The translations under genes were made by a program, and so were the position numbers. A stretch of DNA of 12,430 nt, taken from Clostridia bacterium. GTDB taxonomy: Bacteria; Bacillota; Clostridia; Oscillospirales; Acutalibacteraceae. The notes beneath the pieces were generated by a model that was not told the DNA's origin, made no database searches, and was given only the letters and a program-made list of their open reading frames with translations. Positions within the stretch are counted from its first letter, which is position 1, and each line of letters starts with the position of its first letter. This document shows, piece by piece, positions 6,993-12,430 of this stretch. Location of the stretch: the NCBI GenBank assembly GCA_900769775.1, contig CAAGHT010000051.1, forward strand, positions 1 to 12,430, given 5' to 3'.

Positions 6993-8606
6993 ATGAATAC
7001 TGTCAAGGTTAATAAATGTGAAAATATGCCGGCGGCAATAAATTCCGCCGTTGCCGACGATACGCTCATTCTTATTGAACCCGGCGTTTATGATATTCAT
7101 CAGAGCCAGTGCATCGTCCGTAACTACAAAATAACTAACTCCACCCCACAGAAAACCGCCGATAAGTTCGACATTCCGTATGACCATCATCCAATGATTG
7201 CAGTAGAGAATAAAAAGAATGTCGTTATCGACGGACAGGGCTCTAAAATCATCTGCCACGGAAAGATGACTCCTTTTTACGCTTTCGAGAGCGAAAATAT
7301 TACCTTTAAGAATTTTACGGTCGATTACGCAGACCCCACCGTTGCAGAGATGGAGTGTCTTGAAATTAACCCTGATAACTATGTCGTCAGAGTGCATCCC
7401 GACTCAAAATACCGTATTAAAAACGGCAATATTACCTGGTACGGCGAGAATTTCGAGTTTTATAACACAAAGCATTATTTCCATATCTATCATCCGAAGG
7501 AAGACTGTATGAGAAAATATGCTTTCGGCCCTATGGCAGATGGCACTGCAACCTATGAGGACCTTGGAAGCAGAGTTGTTAAAATTTGTCACGGTCGCAC
7601 AGCCCCCAACCCCTATGAGTTTGAGATAGGCGGCATCGTTCAGCTTCGCGACGGTGTCAGAGATGAATGCGGCTCCTTCTTCGGCTGGTGCAAGGACATT
7701 ACTATGGATAACATCACAATGCACTTTATGCACGGTCTTGGTATCGTTTCGCAGTGCAGTGAAAACATTACTCTTAATTCTCTTCGCTGTACTCCCGACC
7801 CCGAGCGCGGAAGAATCTGCTCCTGCTTTGCCGACGGCTCACAGTTTTCCAACTGCCGCGGACAGATAAATATTACAAACTGCGTTTTCCGCGGTCTTCA
7901 CGATGACCCTGTAAATATTCACGGAACCTATATGAGGATTACAGAAGCTCATGGCAACGAGATTGTCGCAGAGTTTGTTCAGCCTGATACCTATGATTTC
8001 AACATCTTCCGTGAAGGCGATACCGTTGAGGTATGCAACCCCGAATATATGCTTAGTGAGGATGAGGCCGTGGTGCTTTCTTCTGAGCTTATCGACCCCT
8101 ACCATATCAAGCTGACACTAAATAAGGATGCCGAAAACTTTAAGCCCGATTATGTTATCGAAAACATTTCGGCCACCCCCGATGTTTATATTGCCGGCTG
8201 TCATTCAAGCCGTGTTACGACAAAGGGTTTCCTCGCCTCGACAAGAGGAAAGGTCGTTATCGAAAATAATACCTTCGTAAACTTCCGCCGCCCCTGCGTA
8301 CTTATCGCAAACGATGCTCTCTGCTGGTATGAATCGGGGCCTGTTAAGGATGTTACCATCCGCAATAATCTGCATATCGGCTGCACCGAAGAGCCTATTT
8401 ATATATTCAAGCCCGAAAACACAAGATTCCGCTCGGACAGATTCGTTCACAATAATGTCCTTATTGAAAACAATCACGCCGAGGGCCCACAAAATGCATG
8501 GCTTTACGCCAAAAGCACAAATAATCTCGTTTTCAGGAACAATAATTCCGGTTTTGACCCTCTTCCCCCTATACTTATAAACTGTGGAAAGGTAGTAATC
8601 GACTAA
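6993..8606 (+). CDS. Parallel beta-helix protein, GH110-like (putative alpha-1,3-galactosidase)
   Basis: The 537-residue product consists of beta-helix coils with repeated short N-I-T/V-I-x-N-N strands, for example ENITFKNF, KDITMDNITM, ENITLNSL, INITNCVF, VVIENNTF, VTIRNNLHI and VLIENNHA. The segment FADGSQFSNCRG (279-290) followed by HDDPVNIHGTYM (303-314) resembles the conserved block of GH110 glycosidases, whose proposed catalytic residues are aspartates in this region. Asp281, Asp304 and Asp305 are the candidates. No signal peptide or anchor is seen, so the protein should be cytoplasmic. The ATG at 6993 is preceded by GGTGAT (6983-6988), which fits the extended anti-Shine-Dalgarno. A GTG at 6984, overlapping the previous stop and following GGAAGG, is an alternative. 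The gene ends with tandem TAA codons just before the terminator. The beta-helix fold is secure; GH110 membership is moderate. Confidence 0.8.
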   Translation: MNTVKVNKCENMPAAINSAVADDTLILIEPGVYDIHQSQCIVRNYKITNSTPQKTADKFDIPYDHHPMIAVENKKNVVIDGQGSKIICHGKMTPFYAFESENITFKNFTVDYADPTVAEMECLEINPDNYVVRVHPDSKYRIKNGNITWYGENFEFYNTKHYFHIYHPKEDCMRKYAFGPMADGTATYEDLGSRVVKICHGRTAPNPYEFEIGGIVQLRDGVRDECGSFFGWCKDITMDNITMHFMHGLGIVSQCSENITLNSLRCTPDPERGRICSCFADGSQFSNCRGQINITNCVFRGLHDDPVNIHGTYMRITEAHGNEIVAEFVQPDTYDFNIFREGDTVEVCNPEYMLSEDEAVVLSSELIDPYHIKLTLNKDAENFKPDYVIENISATPDVYIAGCHSSRVTTKGFLASTRGKVVIENNTFVNFRRPCVLIANDALCWYESGPVKDVTIRNNLHIGCTEEPIYIFKPENTRFRSDRFVHNNVLIENNHAEGPQNAWLYAKSTNNLVFRNNNSGFDPLPPILINCGKVVID

Positions 8607-8611
8607 TAAAC

Positions 8612-8642
8612 AACCGTCCTATGAAAATAGGGCGGTTTTTTT
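8612..8642 (+). terminator. Intrinsic terminator of the sugar-enzyme operon
   Basis: An 11-bp stem (8612-8622 with 8627-8637, one G-T pair) encloses a GAAA tetraloop and runs into seven T residues (8636-8642). It begins five bases after the first stop codon of the beta-helix gene and separates the operon from the aminotransferase gene. Confidence 0.92.
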
Positions 8643-8673
8643 GTAAACTTTTCGTTATATTAACACATTTTAC

Positions 8674-8702
8674 TTGCATAAATGTTAAAAATATATTATT
8701 AT
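8674..8702 (+). promoter_or_regulatory. Sigma-A promoter for the aminotransferase gene
   Basis: TTGCAT (8674-8679) and TATTAT (8697-8702) are separated by 17 bp in a very AT-rich gap after the terminator. The gene's ribosome binding site GGAGG (8723-8727) lies seven bases before the ATG. Confidence 0.65.
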
Positions 8703-8734
8703 AAAGTGTAATATTCTAATTTGGAGGATTATTC

Positions 8735-10018
8735 ATGTCTGATTACCGTTCCATGGGTATGGAGGCTCTCTCTGCAGAGTTCAGTAAAGTTAAAGCAGAA
8801 TATGAAAAAATTAAGGCTTCGGGGATTTCTCTTGATATGACCCGCGGCAAGCCCGGCTTCGACCAGCTCGACCTTTCGGAAGGCCTTTTCACAAAGGTTG
8901 GCGGAGATAAGGGATATATTGCAATGAAGGGTACCGACTGCCGTAACTATGGCGGACTAGACGGTATTGACGAGCTTAAGGAGCTTTTCGCTAATATACT
9001 CGGAATTAACTGGGAAAATGTCATCTGCGGAGGCAACTCCTCACTTAATATGATGTTCGACACCATTACTCAGGGTATGGTTTCGGGCTTTGGCGAAGGA
9101 CCTTGGATGAAGCAAGGAAATATTAAATTCATCTGCCCCGCTCCCGGATACGACCGCCACTTCGGCATTTGTGAATACTACGGTATCGAAATGATAACCG
9201 TCCCATATCTTGCCGACGGCCCCGATATGGATATGGTCGAAGAGCTTGTAAAAGACCCCGGTGTCAAGGGTATGTGGTGCGTTCCAAAGTATTCAAACCC
9301 AACGGGAATTACCTATTCTGATGCAGTTGTAAAGCGAATCGCCGCTTTAAAGCCCGCCGCAAAGGATTTCCGCGTTATGTGGGACAACGCCTATGTTATT
9401 CATGACCTCTATGACGAGGGTGACCGACTGCTCGGAATTTATGAGGAATGTAAAAAACAGGGCAATGAGGATCTTGTTATCATGTTTACCTCAACCTCAA
9501 AAATCAGCTTCCCCGGTGCGGGAATTGCTGTTGAGGCGGCAAGTGATAACAACCTTCGTATGTTAAAGTCGCGAATGGCGGTGCAGACCATCGGACCCGA
9601 CAAGCTGAATCAGCTTTGTCATGCGAGAATGTTCCCCAATACCGATGCACTTCACGCTCATATGAAGCGCCACGCAGAGGTACTCCGCCCGAAATTTGAG
9701 GCTTGCCTTAAAAGCTTTGAAAGAGAGCTTTCCGGTCTCGGTATTGCCGAATGGACAAAGCCTCTCGGCGGCTACTTTATCAGTATGATGGTGCTCGAAG
9801 GCACTGCGAAACGTGTTGGCGATCTTTGCAAAGAGGCAGGACTTGCCATTACAAAGCCCGGTGCAACCTATCCTTACGGCAAAGACCCCCTCGATTCAAA
9901 TATCCGTATCGCTCCCTCTTATCCCAGCGTGAAGGATATTGCCGCTGCGGCCGATGTTTTATCGGTAGCGGTAAAATATGCCGCACTCGAAAAGCTTTTA
10001 GCCGACAAAAAGCAATAA
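8735..10018 (+). CDS. Class I aminotransferase, MocR-like / aspartate aminotransferase subgroup Ic type
   Basis: This is a PLP-dependent fold-type I aminotransferase of 427 residues, a normal length, and cytoplasmic. The N-terminal block MTRGKPGFDQLDLS (35-48) and the overall pattern match the aminotransferase branch annotated as MocR-like or alanine-glyoxylate type, which includes characterised aspartate aminotransferases. Key residues are GGNSSLNMM (99-107) for the PLP phosphate, SNPTG (187-191), Asp217 in MWDNAY for the pyridine nitrogen, Lys256 in FTSTSKISFPGAG as the Schiff-base lysine, and Arg391 in NIRIAPSYP for the substrate carboxylate. It has its own promoter after a strong terminator, so it is not part of the sugar operon. 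Aspartate with 2-oxoglutarate is the most likely substrate pair, but specificity within this branch is not decided by the sequence alone. No terminator is visible before secD. Confidence 0.9.
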   Translation: MSDYRSMGMEALSAEFSKVKAEYEKIKASGISLDMTRGKPGFDQLDLSEGLFTKVGGDKGYIAMKGTDCRNYGGLDGIDELKELFANILGINWENVICGGNSSLNMMFDTITQGMVSGFGEGPWMKQGNIKFICPAPGYDRHFGICEYYGIEMITVPYLADGPDMDMVEELVKDPGVKGMWCVPKYSNPTGITYSDAVVKRIAALKPAAKDFRVMWDNAYVIHDLYDEGDRLLGIYEECKKQGNEDLVIMFTSTSKISFPGAGIAVEAASDNNLRMLKSRMAVQTIGPDKLNQLCHARMFPNTDALHAHMKRHAEVLRPKFEACLKSFERELSGLGIAEWTKPLGGYFISMMVLEGTAKRVGDLCKEAGLAITKPGATYPYGKDPLDSNIRIAPSYPSVKDIAAAADVLSVAVKYAALEKLLADKKQ

Positions 10019-10023
10019 ATTAT

Positions 10024-10052
10024 TTGACTTTATATGAGTGAGATAATATAAT
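10024..10052 (+). promoter_or_regulatory. Strong sigma-A promoter for secDF
   Basis: TTGACT (10024-10029) and TATAAT (10047-10052) are separated by exactly 17 bp, one mismatch from full consensus. The promoter starts just after the aminotransferase stop and fits separate, high-level expression of secD and secF. The secD ribosome binding site GGAGG is at 10073-10077. Confidence 0.82.
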
Positions 10053-10084
10053 ATATTCTATAATACACTTCTGGAGGACCTGCC

Positions 10085-11467
10085 ATGAAAGCAAAAAAGA
10101 CAGGTAAGTGGGTTTTCCCCGTCATTTTGGCGCTGATTCTCTTCCTTACCTACACCGCATTTTTCGGCATCGAAAACTACTATGGTGACAACCGTGAAAT
10201 CATATTCAAGGGTGTTAACGACATCCGTTGGGGAATTGATATCAAGGGCGGCGTTGAGGCCGTTTACTCACCCGATGTTTCAGATACCGAAATCACCGAC
10301 GAAATGATGGACGCCGCTAAGTCTATCATCGATGTCCGACTTATTGACCGTAACATTACCGACGCTGAGGTATTCACCGATAAGAATAATAATCAGATTG
10401 TCGTTCGTTTCCCCTGGTCTGCCGACGCTAAGGACTTTGACGCCGATGCAGCCTATGAGGAAATTGCCGCTCTCGGCGAGACCGCTCTTCTCACCTTCCG
10501 CGAGGGAGAGAGCCAGACCGGCACACTTATCCTTGAGGGTAAGGATGTCGCAAAGGCTTATGAGAATATCGACCCCCAGACCGGCGCTAATATAGTTTCT
10601 CTTGAATTTACCGCTGACGGTAAAGCAAAATTTGCCGATGCTACAAGAAGGCTTGTCGGAAGCAAGATTTCCATCTGGATGGACGACACCTGCATTTCTT
10701 CTCCTACAGTTAAGTCGGTTATCAACGATGGTGTTTGCTACATAGACGGTATGGAAAGCGCAGAGGCAGCAAAGGACCTTGCCAACAAGATTAACGCAGG
10801 CTCCCTCCCCTTCGCACTCAAGAGCGACAACAACAAAACCCAGATTATTTCTCCCACCCTTGGTGAGAATGCAAAGACCGTTATGCTTTACGCTTGTATT
10901 GCCGCATTCGCAGCAGTTTGCGTAATAATGGTTCTTCTTTACAGACTCCCCGGTGTTATCGCTTGCTTCTCTCTACTTGGACAGATTGCAGGTATGTTTG
11001 CTTGCCTTTCCGGTTATTTCGCATCTGCAGACAGCTTCACACTTACCATCCCCGGTATTGCAGGTATCATCCTTTCAATCGGTGTTGGTGTTGACGCGAA
11101 CGTAATTGCTGCTGAGCGTATTAAGGAAGAATTCGCAAACGGAAAGACCATTGACGGTGCTATCAACTCGGGCTATAAGAACTCTGTCAGCGCTATTATC
11201 GACGGTAACGTTACCATCGTTATTGTAGCCCTCGTTCTTATGGGTGCCTTCGGTTCTACCGATTCTATCATCGGAAAGATTTTTGCTCCCCTTATGTCTC
11301 TCTTCGGTGCTACCATCACAGGCTCTATCTACTCCTTCGGTTACACACTCCTCCTCGGTGTTGTCTTCAACCTCCTGCTTGGTGTTCTCTGCTCTAAGTG
11401 GATGATGAAGAGCATTTCAAGATACAAGTGGTTCAGAAAGCCCGTATTTTTCGGAGGTGCTAAATAA
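10085..11467 (+). CDS. secD: Protein translocase subunit SecD
   Basis: SecD is part of the SecDF membrane complex, which uses the proton gradient to help pull exported proteins through SecYEG. The 460-residue product has an N-terminal transmembrane segment (about 10-28) and a large extracytoplasmic domain that opens with the family motif DIRWGIDIKGG (46-56). Five further membrane segments lie between about 264 and 440. The proton-path motif SIGVGVDANVIAAERIKEE (331-349) contains Asp337. The protein is shorter than the E. coli form of just over 600 residues; the difference lies in the extracytoplasmic part. The ATG has GGAGG seven bases upstream. Its stop overlaps the secF start by one base. 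The yajC gene that often precedes secD is absent here; an aminotransferase gene sits there instead. Confidence 0.97.
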   Translation: MKAKKTGKWVFPVILALILFLTYTAFFGIENYYGDNREIIFKGVNDIRWGIDIKGGVEAVYSPDVSDTEITDEMMDAAKSIIDVRLIDRNITDAEVFTDKNNNQIVVRFPWSADAKDFDADAAYEEIAALGETALLTFREGESQTGTLILEGKDVAKAYENIDPQTGANIVSLEFTADGKAKFADATRRLVGSKISIWMDDTCISSPTVKSVINDGVCYIDGMESAEAAKDLANKINAGSLPFALKSDNNKTQIISPTLGENAKTVMLYACIAAFAAVCVIMVLLYRLPGVIACFSLLGQIAGMFACLSGYFASADSFTLTIPGIAGIILSIGVGVDANVIAAERIKEEFANGKTIDGAINSGYKNSVSAIIDGNVTIVIVALVLMGAFGSTDSIIGKIFAPLMSLFGATITGSIYSFGYTLLLGVVFNLLLGVLCSKWMMKSISRYKWFRKPVFFGGAK

Positions 11468-12408
11468 TGTTTAAGAAGATTGATATTAACTTTAACAAAG
11501 CCCTCAAATATGTGCTTATCGGTTATGCCGTATTCTTCGTAATCGGAACTATATTCGCAATCATTTGGGGCGGTGTAAACCTCTCTATCGACTTTAAGGG
11601 CGGTACAAGAATTTCCTACACCTATGACGGCGGCGTTGATTTTGCCACTGCTGAAACTCTTATTGAGGATGAAATCGGCAAGGATGTTATCCTCAGCGAA
11701 AATGTTGGTCTTGCAGACGACTCCAAGTCTCTTATCGTTACCCTCGTTGGTGAAGAGGCTATCTCGACCGATGACCAGATGGCTATTGAGGATGTAATCG
11801 TTGAGAGCTATCCCGAATCTAACTGCGAGTTCAGCGAATCTAAGTCGGTCAGCCCCTCTCTTGCAGGCGCATTCTTCCTTAAATGTATCGTAGGCGTTCT
11901 TATTGCAGGTGCACTCGTTACTGTATATGTAGGTATCCGCTTCAGAAAGATTGGCGGTGTACAGGCTGCTATTACAGCATTCGCAGCACTCTTCCTCGAT
12001 GTATTTGTTGCTTTCTTCACCTGCACAATCTTCAATCTCCAGATTGATATGAACTTCGTTGCAGTTCTCCTCACAATCTTCGGTTACTCTCTTAACGATA
12101 CAATCGTTATCTTCGACCGTATCCGCGAGGACAGAACCCTTTACAGCAATATGCCTACCGCAGAGCTTGTAAATGCCGCAGTTAATAAGGTTAAGAAGCG
12201 TACCTTCGTTACCACTGTTACAACCTTCTTTGCAGTTGTAATGATTATAGTAGTTGCTGAGTTCTTCGGACTTACAACTCTCCGCTCCTTTGCAATTCCT
12301 ATGGCATTCGGTCTTGTTTCGGGTTGTGCTTCCTCCCTCTTTGTATCGGCTCCCCTCTGGGTGCTCTGGAAGGACTACACCGACAAAAAGGCAAAGTTCA
12401 AAAAATAA
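11467..12408 (+). CDS. secF: Protein translocase subunit SecF
   Basis: SecF pairs with SecD in the SecDF complex of the cytoplasmic membrane. The 313-residue protein has an N-terminal transmembrane segment (about 15-34), the family motif LSIDFKGGTRISY (39-51), a smaller extracytoplasmic domain, and five C-terminal membrane segments (about 135-300). The conserved GYSLNDTIVIFDRIRED (206-222) contains Asp211. The start overlaps the secD stop (TAATG), a typical arrangement for translational coupling of subunits made in equal amounts. The SD-like sequence CGGAGG lies inside the end of secD (11452-11457). The gene is complete, with its stop 22 bp before the window edge. No terminator can be confirmed in the remaining bases. 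Confidence 0.97.
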   Translation: MFKKIDINFNKALKYVLIGYAVFFVIGTIFAIIWGGVNLSIDFKGGTRISYTYDGGVDFATAETLIEDEIGKDVILSENVGLADDSKSLIVTLVGEEAISTDDQMAIEDVIVESYPESNCEFSESKSVSPSLAGAFFLKCIVGVLIAGALVTVYVGIRFRKIGGVQAAITAFAALFLDVFVAFFTCTIFNLQIDMNFVAVLLTIFGYSLNDTIVIFDRIREDRTLYSNMPTAELVNAAVNKVKKRTFVTTVTTFFAVVMIIVVAEFFGLTTLRSFAIPMAFGLVSGCASSLFVSAPLWVLWKDYTDKKAKFKK

Positions 12409-12430
12409 TATACAAAACAAAAACACCGCC

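Noticed and set aside
11341..12426. A 361-codon open frame on the minus strand opposite the end of secD and all of secF
   Set aside because: It lies fully antisense to two well-identified genes, has an odd Cys-, Glu- and Asn-rich composition with no domain pattern, and no clear ribosome binding site. Codon bias of the sense genes explains the lack of stops.
12409..12430. Possible left arm of a terminator after secF (A-rich run followed by CACCGCC)
   Set aside because: The composition is suggestive, but the matching arm would lie beyond the window edge, so no hairpin can be shown.

Overview
The window looks like chromosome of a Gram-positive anaerobe of the Clostridia, probably a gut member of the Oscillospiraceae/Ruminococcaceae or a relative. 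The reasons are RNase Y, strong GGAGG-type ribosome binding sites, sigma-A-type promoters in AT-rich gaps, moderate GC content, and an AraC-controlled carbohydrate locus. The taxonomic placement is inference. I see no tRNA, rRNA, CRISPR array, insertion sequence or phage gene.

Layout. Positions 1-299 are non-coding. They hold a short tandem heptanucleotide repeat, two copies of a 22-bp direct repeat, and the terminator of the leftward gene rny (RNase Y, 300-1856), which has a near-consensus promoter about 180 bp upstream of its start. Next comes a leftward AraC-family regulator (2078-2893). It is divergent from a rightward five-gene run (3013-8606): two TIM-barrel sugar isomerase/epimerase-like enzymes, two tandem Gfo/Idh/MocA-family NAD(P)-dependent oxidoreductases, and a cytoplasmic parallel beta-helix protein with GH110 (alpha-1,3-galactosidase)-like motifs. 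The run ends at a clear intrinsic terminator (8612-8642). The second oxidoreductase gene is split by a single-base frameshift in an A run near 5936-5940. The rest is housekeeping: a class I aminotransferase of the MocR-like/subgroup Ic aspartate aminotransferase type (8735-10018), then secD and secF (10085-12408), which overlap by one base and sit behind a near-perfect sigma-A promoter.

How the genes may work together. The five-gene run has the composition of an intracellular sugar or glycoside-processing pathway: redox enzymes that act on a sugar hydroxyl, metal-dependent TIM-barrel enzymes that isomerise, epimerise or eliminate on the keto product, and a beta-helix glycosidase. The 119-bp gap between the AraC gene and the run carries three copies of a 9-mer, TTTTGCAAT, that overlap or abut the -35 elements of both divergent promoters. 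This is a good candidate operator for autoregulation and substrate control. No transporter lies in the window and the substrate cannot be read from the sequence. The most interesting points are this putative oxidative glycoside locus, its operator, and the frameshifted paralogue.
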